Assembly (NCBI RefSeq): GCF_905397435.1
Contig: NZ_CAJPVI010000040.1
Coordinates: 23,563-87,562 of the forward strand
DNA: 64,000 bases
Origin: Cupriavidus numazuensis
GTDB lineage: Bacteria; Pseudomonadota; Gammaproteobacteria; Burkholderiales; Burkholderiaceae
Reading direction: 5' to 3'
Shown here: positions 17,063 to 24,838 of the stretch, one piece after another
How positions within the stretch are numbered: position 1 is the first letter of the stretch
Layout: the number at the start of each line of letters is the position of its first letter
Notes under the pieces: generated by a model
Database searches by the model: none
What the model was told of the DNA's origin: nothing
Seen by the model: only the letters and a program-made list of their open reading frames with translations
Made by a program: the position numbers and the translations under genes

Positions 17063-18058
17063 TTACTCTACGCGCGCGCCGGATTCCCGCACGATCGCGC
17101 CCCAGCGTGTGTTTTCGGACTTGATGAAGGCCGCCAGGTCCTGCGGCGTGCCGCCGCGCGGATCGCTGCCTTCCTCGCGCATCTTGCTGATGGTGTCGGG
17201 CTGGGCCAGCGCCTTGTTGACCTCGGCATTGAGCCGCTTTACCACGTCGGGCGAAGTGCCCGCCGGTGCCACGAGCGCCTTCCAGTCTTCCGCCTGGAAG
17301 CCTGCATAGCCGGACTCGGCCACGGTCGGCACGGCTGCCAGCAGCGGCAGCCGTTTGGCCGATGTGACGGCCAGCGCGCGGATCTTGCCGGCCTTGATCA
17401 TCGGCATGGCAATCGGCGGCGTCGCGAAATAGAAGTCGGTCTGGCCGCCGAGCAGGTCGGTCAGTGCCGGCGATGCGCCCTTGTACGGCACGTGCAGCAT
17501 CTTGATGCCGGCGCGGCGCGCGAACATTTCGCCCGTCAGGTGGCCGACCGTGCCGGTGCCGGCGGAGGCCATCGACAGCGGCTTCGCCTTGGCGGCCGCC
17601 ACGAGGTCTGCCACCGTCTTGTACGGCGAATCGGCCCGCACGATCAGCACCACGGGCTGGGCCGAAACGAGCACCACGGGCGTGAAGTCCTTCACCGCGT
17701 CATACGGCATCTTCGGGTACAGCGTCGGGTTGATGGCGAGGTTGGCGGTCTGCCCCATCCCGAGCGTGTAGCCATCGGGTTTGGCTTTCGCCACGACGTC
17801 GAGGCCGATATTGCCGCCTGCTCCGGCGCGGTTCTCCACCACCACGTTCCAGTGCGTGGCCACACCTACCTTGTTGAATACCAACCGCGACAGCACGTCG
17901 GTGCCGCCAGCGGGCGGGAACGGCACCACGAGCCGCACGGGCTGGCTCGGGTACGTGTCGGCGCGGGCAGGCCCGGCTGCTGCCATGACGGCGGGCAAAG
18001 CGAGGCAAAGAAGGGCGCTGGCCCAAGGGTGAAGCTTGCGGCGGTGCGGGAAAGTCAT
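17063..18058 (-). CDS. Bug-family (TctC) periplasmic binding protein
   Basis: The 331-residue protein has a signal peptide ending near ARA-DTYPSQPVRLVVPFPPAGGTD, the typical Bug/TctC mature start, and later VVVENRAGAGGNIGLDVVAKAKPDGYTLGMG. Such proteins bind carboxylates for TTT-type transporters or act as sensors; no TctAB genes are next to it. An AGGAG site precedes the ATG. It is the first gene of the minus-strand operon and has a perfect inverted repeat 24 bases upstream of its start. Confidence 0.87.
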   Translation of the reverse strand: MTFPHRRKLHPWASALLCLALPAVMAAAGPARADTYPSQPVRLVVPFPPAGGTDVLSRLVFNKVGVATHWNVVVENRAGAGGNIGLDVVAKAKPDGYTLGMGQTANLAINPTLYPKMPYDAVKDFTPVVLVSAQPVVLIVRADSPYKTVADLVAAAKAKPLSMASAGTGTVGHLTGEMFARRAGIKMLHVPYKGASPALTDLLGGQTDFYFATPPIAMPMIKAGKIRALAVTSAKRLPLLAAVPTVAESGYAGFQAEDWKALVAPAGTSPDVVKRLNAEVNKALAQPDTISKMREEGSDPRGGTPQDLAAFIKSENTRWGAIVRESGARVE

Positions 18059-18081
18059 ATTGTCTCCTGACGCTACTAAAA

Positions 18082-18112
18082 TTCTATAAGACAGAACAAC
18101 GATCTTATAGAA
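18082..18112. promoter_or_regulatory. Perfect inverted-repeat operator upstream of the Bug/CoA-transferase operon
   Basis: Arms TTCTATAAGA (18082-18091) and TCTTATAGAA (18103-18112) are exact reverse complements separated by 11 bases. Centre-to-centre spacing is 21 bases, two helical turns, as expected for a regulator dimer or tetramer. The AT-rich arms stand out from the GC-rich surroundings. An IclR- or GntR-type regulator is likely. Confidence 0.65.
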
Positions 18113-18256
18113 AGAACGTAGGCAGAATAGGAGCCGTTGTGAAACGTGTCAAGAGCCGGGCGTTTTCGCGATCTGCCACTACAATGGCGCCCGGCCCGCG
18201 CCTAGTCGGTTGGCGGCGCGGGAACATTGCAGTGGTTGTACGGAAAAACGGAATTG

Positions 18257-19513
18257 ATGATGTCAAACGCATGCGGCCTGGACTTCGGCACGTCCAACTC
18301 CACGGTGGGCTGGACCCGCCCCGGCCACCCGGCCGCACTCTTGCCGCTGGAAGACGGCAAGCTCACGCTCCCCTCGGTGATCTTCTTCCACGCCGAAGAC
18401 CCGCTGGTCAGCTACGGCCGCGCTGCGCTGGACGACTATCTGGCAGGTTATGAGGGGCGGCTGATGCGCTCGCTCAAGAGCCTGCTCGGCACTTCGATGA
18501 TGGAAGACAGCACCGAGGTGATGGGGCAGGCCATGCCGTTTCGCAAGCTGCTCGCCCACTTCATCGGTGAACTGAAGGCGCGCGCGGAACGCGCCGCCGG
18601 CACCACGTTCACACGTGCGGTGCTGGGCCGTCCGGTGTTCTTTATCGATGAAGATCCGGAAGCCGACCGCCTCGCCGAGCAGACGCTGGCCGAAATCGCG
18701 CGCGATGCCGGTTTCCGCGACATCGAGTTCCAGTACGAGCCGATCGCAGCCGCGTTCGATTACGAGGCGAAAATCGAGCAGGAAGAACTCGTCCTGGTCG
18801 TCGATATCGGCGGCGGCACGTCGGACTTCTCGCTGGTCCGCCTCTCGCCGGAACGCGCCAAGCGGATCGACCGGCGTGAAGACATCCTGGCCAACGGCGG
18901 CGTGCATATCGGCGGAACCGACTTTGACCGCGCGCTGAGCCTCGCGCGGGCGATGCCGCTGCTGGGTCTCGGCAGCAAGCTGCGCAGCGGCAAGGAAATG
19001 CCTTCGAGCCAGTACTTCGATCTGGCGAGCTGGCACACCATCAACCTGGTCTACACGCGCAAGGCGTGGTCGATCGTGATGGACAACTACCGTGACGCGG
19101 CCGACACCGTGAAGCTCGATCGCCTGATCCGCCTGATCCGCGAGCGTGCCGGGCACTGGCTGGCCATCCAGATGGAAGCCGCCAAGATCGAGCTGTCGGG
19201 CGTCGACCGTACCGAGGTGGACCTGCATCGCATCGAGCCGGAACTGATGCTGTCGATCACACGCGGCGAGTTTGACGAGTCCATCGGCAAGCTGGTGGCC
19301 AAGACCGAGAAGACGGTGACGGACATGCTGGCGTCAGCGGGCGTGGACGGGGCTTCGGTCGACACGATCCTTTTCACCGGCGGCTCCAGCAGCGTGCCCA
19401 TGCTGCGGCATCAACTCGGCCAACTGCTGCCGCGCGCGCGGCGTGTGGAAGGGGATTTGTTTGGCGGGATCGGGTCGGGGCTGGCGCTGGATGCGGCGCG
19501 GAAGTTTGGGTGA
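18257..19513 (+). CDS. Hsp70-like ATPase lacking a substrate-binding domain (YegD-like)
   Basis: The 418-residue protein shows actin/Hsp70 ATPase motifs: GLDFGTSNSTVGW (phosphate 1), VVDIGGGTSDFSLV (phosphate 2) and TILFTGGSSSVPMLR (adenosine). It ends shortly afterwards, so it has only a nucleotide-binding domain, like E. coli YegD. The role is probably chaperone-like but the client is unknown. Two adjacent ATGs (18257, 18260) are possible starts. Confidence 0.82.
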   Translation: MMSNACGLDFGTSNSTVGWTRPGHPAALLPLEDGKLTLPSVIFFHAEDPLVSYGRAALDDYLAGYEGRLMRSLKSLLGTSMMEDSTEVMGQAMPFRKLLAHFIGELKARAERAAGTTFTRAVLGRPVFFIDEDPEADRLAEQTLAEIARDAGFRDIEFQYEPIAAAFDYEAKIEQEELVLVVDIGGGTSDFSLVRLSPERAKRIDRREDILANGGVHIGGTDFDRALSLARAMPLLGLGSKLRSGKEMPSSQYFDLASWHTINLVYTRKAWSIVMDNYRDAADTVKLDRLIRLIRERAGHWLAIQMEAAKIELSGVDRTEVDLHRIEPELMLSITRGEFDESIGKLVAKTEKTVTDMLASAGVDGASVDTILFTGGSSSVPMLRHQLGQLLPRARRVEGDLFGGIGSGLALDAARKFG

Positions 19514-19664
19514 CACCGGCTCCGGAGAGGACAAGCGCGCCAACTCAAGGTGGAGATTTCGGTCGATGTATACGCCAGAATGCTGTGAGTGCTGCAAACG
19601 CCTCTGGGTGAGTATTGCGGAAATTGCGACGAGCGGGTCGAAGGCACGTGGGTAGAATGCTGAC

Positions 19665-19865
19665 ATGGCCCGCCTGACTCCACCGCTACTTCCCAAAGAT
19701 CCCGTGCCCCGTGCTGACGATGCTGTCGGTCCGCAGAACGAGGTCGAGCATCGCCTGTACGAGCTCATCGAAGAGGGTCTCAACAGCGGCGAAGGAACGG
19801 AGTACGAGCGTGTAGAAGAATTCGCTGCCGAGTACCGCGCCCGCCTGCAAAGCCGCAAGCGCTGA
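19665..19865 (+). CDS. Putative antitoxin of a ParE-type pair
   Basis: The 66-residue acidic protein (EVEHRLYELIEEGLNSGEGTEYERVEEFAAEYRARLQSRKR) directly precedes a RelE/ParE toxin gene; its stop is immediately followed by the toxin ATG. The size, the charged helical C-terminus able to wrap a toxin, and the arrangement fit an antitoxin. I do not recognise a DNA-binding fold with certainty, so autoregulation is uncertain. Confidence 0.68.
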   Translation: MARLTPPLLPKDPVPRADDAVGPQNEVEHRLYELIEEGLNSGEGTEYERVEEFAAEYRARLQSRKR

Positions 19866-20180
19866 ATGGCGCTGCGCCTTAAGCTACGTCCTGCAGCGCG
19901 CAGTGACGCTCACGCTGCGCAAGACTGGTATCACGATGCCGCGCCAGGCCTCGGCGAGGCTTTTACGGAAGAGTTGTTGGGCGTCCTGGATTTCCTGACA
20001 ACGCATCCCGGGGTTGGATCCCGCCGCTACGCACACTTTCTGCCGGACGCGTCGCTTCGAGTCTGGGCTCTCGAGCGCTTTCCGTTTCTTGTGTTCTATC
20101 GTGTGAGTGATGAGGTGATCGACGTTGTGCGCATCTTGCACGAGCGCCGGGATATCCTTGCGGACCTCATTGCGCATTGA
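19866..20180 (+). CDS. RelE/ParE-family toxin
   Basis: The 104-residue protein has the RelE/ParE fold pattern: RPAARSDAHAAQDWY, a helical pair, then RYAHFLPDASLRVWALERFPFLVFYRVSDEVIDVVRILHERRD. The ending matches ParE toxins, which inhibit gyrase, while RelE members cleave mRNA in the ribosome; the target cannot be decided here. Its 3' end overlaps the convergent hpnG gene by 14 bases. Confidence 0.8.
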   Translation: MALRLKLRPAARSDAHAAQDWYHDAAPGLGEAFTEELLGVLDFLTTHPGVGSRRYAHFLPDASLRVWALERFPFLVFYRVSDEVIDVVRILHERRDILADLIAH

Positions 20181-20895
20181 GCCTGACAAAGGCTTGAGTT
20201 TTCTGTATTCCCCAGCCCTCACCGACCGCCCGCCGCACCGCCAGCAGACTGGCCTTCGCCACCGCGGCATCGCGCCCCAGCCGCATCAGCGCCGGCAATT
20301 GCCACGGTGCCTTCAATAATCCCGCCATGACCGCACCGACATCGGTGCGCCCATCGCTCCCCATGCCAGCCACTGCCAGCGGGGGTACAGCGCGCGTCGC
20401 CGGATCGATCACCACGCGGCACGCCGCGAACGGGAGTCCGTAGCGGCGCGCGACGCGGGCGGCAATGTGGGATTCCATGTCCACGGCCAGTGCCCCGCCG
20501 GCATCGCGCAACGCGGCCTTGTCGGCAAGCCTGACCACCGCAGTGTCCGACCCGGCGATGACGCCAGATACCGCTTGCGGCAGCGTTTCCTGCAACGCGG
20601 TTACCCAGGCCTGATCGGTTGGGGTCGAGACGCCGTCCGTTTCATCGCGCACGCTGGTGGCGATGACCACGGCGCCTGGCACAAGCGCCGGGTCCAGTCC
20701 GCCGGCCACGCCGAAACTGATGATGCCCGCGCATGCGTGGATGCTGCGCTCGATAGCCGCGCCGAGCGCAGCTCCGCGCTGCCCATACACCACTTCGGAA
20801 TGCGGTCCGCCGGCAATGCGGGCTTCGAAATCCATGCCGCAGACCACCAGCACACGGGACGCGCCTGTGGCGCGCACCTGCGGTCTGCCGATCAC
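20167..20895 (-). CDS. hpnG: Hopanoid-associated nucleoside phosphorylase HpnG
   Basis: The 242-residue PNP/UDP-phosphorylase-fold protein contains RVLVVCGMDFEARIAGG, IISFGVAGGLDPALVPGAVVIAT and ALAVDMESHIAARVARRYGLPFAACRVVIDPA. HpnG removes adenine from adenosylhopane on the way to ribosylhopane and bacteriohopanetetrol. The start is a GTG overlapping the shc stop (GTGA), so translation is coupled; the longer upstream opening is only a shadow of shc. Confidence 0.82.
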   Translation of the reverse strand: MIGRPQVRATGASRVLVVCGMDFEARIAGGPHSEVVYGQRGAALGAAIERSIHACAGIISFGVAGGLDPALVPGAVVIATSVRDETDGVSTPTDQAWVTALQETLPQAVSGVIAGSDTAVVRLADKAALRDAGGALAVDMESHIAARVARRYGLPFAACRVVIDPATRAVPPLAVAGMGSDGRTDVGAVMAGLLKAPWQLPALMRLGRDAAVAKASLLAVRRAVGEGWGIQKTQAFVRLNAQ

Positions 20896-22913
20896 AGTCC
20901 CCACGCCACTCGACGGTTGCCGCTGCGCTCCAGGTTGCGATAGCGCGCCAGTGCCCACAGCGGGAAATAGCGCGCATAGCCGTGATAGCGCAGGTAGAAC
21001 ACGCGTGGGAAACCCACTGCGGTGAAGCGCGGCTCGTGCCACAGGCCGTCGGCTTGCTGCGTGCGCAGCAGGTAGTCGATGCCGCGCGTTACTGCGGGGT
21101 GCGCGGCCTGGCCCGCGGCCATCAGTGCGAGCAACGCCCATGCGGTTTGCGATGCCACGCTCGGTGCGCGTTCGTAGCCACGATATTCGAGCTTGTAGCT
21201 GTCGCCGTCCTCGCCCCAGCCGCCATCCGGATTCTGGATGGCAAGCAGCCATTCCGCGGCACGTCGTACCGGCGGCGCGTCCGGGTCCAGACCCGCGGCG
21301 TTAAGCGCGCACAACGCGCTCCAGGTGCCGTAGATGTAGTTGGTGCCCCAGCGGCCGAACCAGCTTCCATCCGGCATCTGTTCGGCGAGCAGATACTGCA
21401 GCGCGCGCGCGGCGGGCTCGCTCTTGTCCGGTGTGGCGCCCGTCTGGCACAGCATCGACAGGCAGCGCGCCGACACGTCGGCCGTGGGCGGGTCGAGCAG
21501 GGCCCCGTGGTCGGCAAACGGGATATTGTTCAGGTACAGATGCGTGTTCTCCGGCTCGAACGCACCCCAGCCGCCGTTGGCGCTCTGCATGCCGACGATC
21601 CATTCGATCGCGCGCGCGGCGGCTTCGGCGTTCGGATCCGGACGTCCCGCATGATCGGCACGCGCGGCGCGGTCCATCGCCGCGACAACCACGGCGGTGT
21701 CATCCACGTCGGGGTAGTGCGGATTGGCGTACTGGAACGCCCAGCCGCCCGGGCGCACGTCCGGCCGGCGCACCGTCCAGTCGCCGCGCACATCGAGCAC
21801 CTGCAACGGGCGCAGCCAGTCCAGCGCGCGCGTGACCGCGGCGGTGGCGCGCGGCTCCGACGCTTCCAGCAATGCATGCGCGGCCAGCGCGGTATCCCAG
21901 ACCGGTGACAGGCAGGGCTGGCAATAGGCTTCGTCGCCATGGACCACGAGCAGCTTGTCGATCGAGCGGCGCGCGATGGCGCGGTCCGGATCGTCCGGCG
22001 GGACGCCGAGCACGTCGAACATCATCACCGAGTTCGCCATGGCGGGGAAGATCGCGCCGAGCCCGTCTTCGCCGTTGAGCCGTTCGCGCACGAACGCCTT
22101 GGCCGCGTCGATGGCGCGCCGGCGCAGGCCACGCGGCATGACGTGTTCGGCCGTGCGCAGCAGCACATCGGCGCCGTGGAACAGCGCGTGCCAGCCCTTG
22201 TGCTGGTGCGGTGCCCTTGGCGGCAGGCGTACGGCATCACGCGAGCCGACGAACAGTTCGTCGATGCCGACCTTGCGCGGATTGCGCGCTTGCGGCCGCA
22301 GGCTGTTCAGCACCAGCAGCGGCACGATCACCGTGCGCGCCCAGTAGGACACCTTCGACAGGTGGAACGGGAACCACTGCGGCAGCAGCATGATTTCCAC
22401 CGGCATCATCGGGACGGCCTGCCACGGCATCACGCCGTACAGCGCCAGCAGTGTGCGCGTGAAGACGTTGCTGGTTTCCGCGCCGCCCATCGCCAGGATG
22501 GCCTCGCGCGCGCGCGCCATGTGCGCTGCCTGCGGATCGTCGCCGGCCATCTTCAGCGCGAAGTAGGCCTTCACGCTGGCGCTGATATCGGAGCCGCCTT
22601 CATGGAACAGCGGCCAACCGCCGTCGGCATTCTGAATGCGGCGCAGGTAGCGCGCGATGCGGGCTTCCAGTGACAGGTCAGGCGTCTCGCCAAGGTAGTG
22701 CACCATGAGCACGTACTCGGCGGGGATGGTGGCGTCGGCTTCGAGCTCGTAGACCCAGTGCCCGTCGGCATTCTGCTGGGCGAGCAGCGCATCGACCGCG
22801 TGGCCGATGCCGGCGTCCAGGGGAGGCAGGGCCTCCATGGGGCCGTGTAGGGCCGGCGTCGCGGTCGCGACCGCGACGCGCGGAGCGGCAAGGACGGCCT
22901 CGTTCATCGACAT
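20892..22913 (-). CDS. shc: Squalene-hopene cyclase
   Basis: The 673-residue enzyme has the protonating DVDDTA motif (in NPHYPDVDDTAVVV) and several QW repeats such as QNADGGWPLFHEGG, QSANGGWGAFEPEN and QNPDGGWGED. It cyclises squalene to hopene/hopanol at the inner membrane. The start at 22913 (MSMNEAV) has AAGGAG upstream; an extension to 23102 is not supported. It lies between hpnG and hpnD. Confidence 0.93.
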   Translation of the reverse strand: MSMNEAVLAAPRVAVATATPALHGPMEALPPLDAGIGHAVDALLAQQNADGHWVYELEADATIPAEYVLMVHYLGETPDLSLEARIARYLRRIQNADGGWPLFHEGGSDISASVKAYFALKMAGDDPQAAHMARAREAILAMGGAETSNVFTRTLLALYGVMPWQAVPMMPVEIMLLPQWFPFHLSKVSYWARTVIVPLLVLNSLRPQARNPRKVGIDELFVGSRDAVRLPPRAPHQHKGWHALFHGADVLLRTAEHVMPRGLRRRAIDAAKAFVRERLNGEDGLGAIFPAMANSVMMFDVLGVPPDDPDRAIARRSIDKLLVVHGDEAYCQPCLSPVWDTALAAHALLEASEPRATAAVTRALDWLRPLQVLDVRGDWTVRRPDVRPGGWAFQYANPHYPDVDDTAVVVAAMDRAARADHAGRPDPNAEAAARAIEWIVGMQSANGGWGAFEPENTHLYLNNIPFADHGALLDPPTADVSARCLSMLCQTGATPDKSEPAARALQYLLAEQMPDGSWFGRWGTNYIYGTWSALCALNAAGLDPDAPPVRRAAEWLLAIQNPDGGWGEDGDSYKLEYRGYERAPSVASQTAWALLALMAAGQAAHPAVTRGIDYLLRTQQADGLWHEPRFTAVGFPRVFYLRYHGYARYFPLWALARYRNLERSGNRRVAWGL

Positions 22914-23013
22914 GCAAACTCCTTGTGCGGCACGACGCTTGCGTGCCTCGATGATGATGTTCAGGACACCGCCGGACGCATCGCGCCACAAGGCGGATCC
23001 TTTTGCAACATCC

Positions 23014-23919
23014 TCAAACCATGGTGTGCCGCAGGACAATCCACAGCAGCTGCGCGCGCGGCACACGCACGCGGGCGCGCGGCGCGCGCCAGCCCCGCGC
23101 ACGCAGGCGCTCGAGCACGCAGTGGTAGACCTGGGACATGATGCGCGGCGAGCGCACCACGCGCGACGGGCAGCGCGCCATCACCGCGTCGGCCTGTTCG
23201 TAGTGCGCCTGCGCTTCACGTGCGACGGCCGCGCAGGCGGCGTCGATACCGGTATGCGCGATGATTTCCATTGGCGTGGCATGCTCCAGCCCCTGTACGC
23301 CAGCGGCGGCCAGCGCGGGCGCAGGCAGGTACAGACGGCCGATGGCGGCGTCTTCGTCGATATCGCGCAGGATGTTGGTGAGTTGCAGCGCGCGCCCGAG
23401 ATGATGGGCCAGCGCCAGGCCTGGCGCCTCGTCCATGCCGAACACGCGCACCGCGAGACGGCCGACCGCGCTTGCAACGCGATCGCAATACAGGTCCAGC
23501 GTGGCGGCGTCGGGCGCGCGGATATCGGCGACCACGTCCATGGTCATGCCGTCGATCACGTCGAGGAAATCCTGCTGGCGCAGGTGGAAGGCTTCGATCT
23601 GTTGCGCCAGCGACCGCAGCGCGGTCGGGGCCATGCCCGCGTAGCACAGGCCGATGTCACGTCGCCATGCGTCCAGGCCGGCCAGGCGCTCGGCATGCGG
23701 CGCGTCGCAGTCGGCAATGTCGTCAACGGCGCGGCAGAACGCGTAGATCTCGAACATGGCCTGCCGCTGCGCTGCCGGCAGGATGCGCATGGCCGCGTGA
23801 AATGAACTGCCCGACGATACGGCCTGTGTGGCCGCACCGGCGATGGGGGCGTCTGGCGTTGCGATTTGAGTACCGGCCACGTAACTCCTCGACACGCTTT
23901 TTTTGCCGTCGCGCTGCAT
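23014..23919 (-). CDS. hpnD: Presqualene diphosphate synthase HpnD
   Basis: The roughly 300-residue trans-isoprenyl synthase contains SFHAAMRILPAAQRQAMFEIYAFCRAVDDIAD with the first Asp-rich motif, and LTNILRDIDEDAAIGRLYLP with the second. The AFCRxVDDIAD form is typical of HpnD, which condenses two farnesyl diphosphates to presqualene diphosphate. HpnC and HpnE, needed to reach squalene, are not in the window. The start could be this ATG or a GTG at 23943. Confidence 0.87.
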   Translation of the reverse strand: MQRDGKKSVSRSYVAGTQIATPDAPIAGAATQAVSSGSSFHAAMRILPAAQRQAMFEIYAFCRAVDDIADCDAPHAERLAGLDAWRRDIGLCYAGMAPTALRSLAQQIEAFHLRQQDFLDVIDGMTMDVVADIRAPDAATLDLYCDRVASAVGRLAVRVFGMDEAPGLALAHHLGRALQLTNILRDIDEDAAIGRLYLPAPALAAAGVQGLEHATPMEIIAHTGIDAACAAVAREAQAHYEQADAVMARCPSRVVRSPRIMSQVYHCVLERLRARGWRAPRARVRVPRAQLLWIVLRHTMV

Positions 23920-24012
23920 CGGCGGACCACGGTGCCGTGCCACGCTGACGGTGGATTGGGGTCGGCCGATTATAGCAACAACCTCGTAACACGCCGGCCG
24001 GACTAGAGTGCG

Positions 24013-24606
24013 CTATCGGGAGCCTGCGGAGGGGGCGGAAGCGGCCTCGCCTGCACGGCTGCTGCCGGGCACAAACCGCGTGTAAGGCAGGTTGCGCGCG
24101 GGGAAAGCGGTGGTCTGGTCGACTACCTTTTCCACGTCAGGGACTTCGCGCAGCGCATCCATGAACGGTGCCTTGGCGAAGCCCGGGCGCACGCAGCCCT
24201 GCACCGTCAGCCAGCGTCCGCGCACGGTGATCCACAACGTACTGTCCTGCCAGGCAGGCATGGTGGCGGCCAGCGTTCGCAGGCGCCGTTGCAAACTTTC
24301 GGCGATTTCCTTGTCGTACTGGAATGCGTTGGCAAGACGGCAGCGGCCTTCGGTCCAGCAATGGTTGCCCTGTTCGATGCGGTGGTGCGCCTCGCGGCGC
24401 CATTCGGCCTCGCTCACGCGCGGACCGGTGGGCTCGGGGCAGCCGGCAATGCGCGATGAGACTTGCATGAAGGGATCGTTGCCGTAGTTCACCATGGCTT
24501 CGGCGCGTGGCGATTCCACCGGCAGGAGCAGTGCGAGAAGAAAGGCGAGGCCCCAAATGCAAAGAGCCCCGCATTCGCGAGGCTCTTTGCCGGCAGGCGC
24601 GTGCAT
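24013..24606 (-). CDS. Exported BON-like domain protein
   Basis: The 197-residue protein has a hydrophobic segment (IWGLAFLLALLLPVE) and predicted cleavage near RAEA. The C-terminal part (LQRRLRTLAATMPAWQDSTLWITVRGRWLTVQGCVRPGFAKAPFMDALREVPDVEKVVDQT) resembles a BON domain, a periplasmic membrane- or ligand-binding module. Four cysteines occur in the mature part. The first codons overlap the terminator hairpin of the upstream cold-shock gene, so it may depend on read-through. Confidence 0.6.
   Translation of the reverse strand: MHAPAGKEPRECGALCIWGLAFLLALLLPVESPRAEAMVNYGNDPFMQVSSRIAGCPEPTGPRVSEAEWRREAHHRIEQGNHCWTEGRCRLANAFQYDKEIAESLQRRLRTLAATMPAWQDSTLWITVRGRWLTVQGCVRPGFAKAPFMDALREVPDVEKVVDQTTAFPARNLPYTRFVPGSSRAGEAASAPSAGSR
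24559..24590 (-). terminator. Terminator of the cold-shock gene
   Basis: The 10-bp arms GCAAAGAGCC and GGCTCTTTGC enclose a 12-base loop. It lies 45 bases after the cold-shock stop, reading on the minus strand, and falls within the first codons of the next gene. The following T-tract is weak. Confidence 0.6.
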
Positions 24607-24634
24607 GGGCGCGCGCCTGCTGTGTCCAAACCGG

Positions 24635-24838
24635 TCAGACCGCCTGGATCTTCGTGGCTTGTTCGCCCTTCTGGCCCATCGCCTTGACGTAGCGGACCTT
24701 CTGGCCTTCCTTCAACGACTTGAAGCCTGCGCCTTCAATCGCGGAGAAGTGCGCGAACAGATCGTTCCCGCCTGCGTCCGGGGTGATGAAGCCGAAGCCC
24801 TTGGCGTCGTTGAACCACTTAACGGTACCGGTTTCCAT
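24635..24838 (-). CDS. Cold-shock protein, CspA family
   Basis: The 67-residue single-domain OB-fold protein starts METGTVKWFNDAKGFGFITPD, with RNP-1 KGFGFI and RNP-2 LFAHFSAI. It binds single-stranded RNA or DNA and acts as an RNA chaperone. The upstream ATG at 24862 would add eight non-conserved residues. A long AT-rich upstream region is consistent with the long 5' leader usual for csp genes. Confidence 0.93.
   Translation of the reverse strand: METGTVKWFNDAKGFGFITPDAGGNDLFAHFSAIEGAGFKSLKEGQKVRYVKAMGQKGEQATKIQAV

Noticed and set aside
20896..21252. N-terminal extension of HpnG
   Set aside because: This is antisense-free but out-of-frame shc sequence; the GTG overlapping the shc stop is the natural start.
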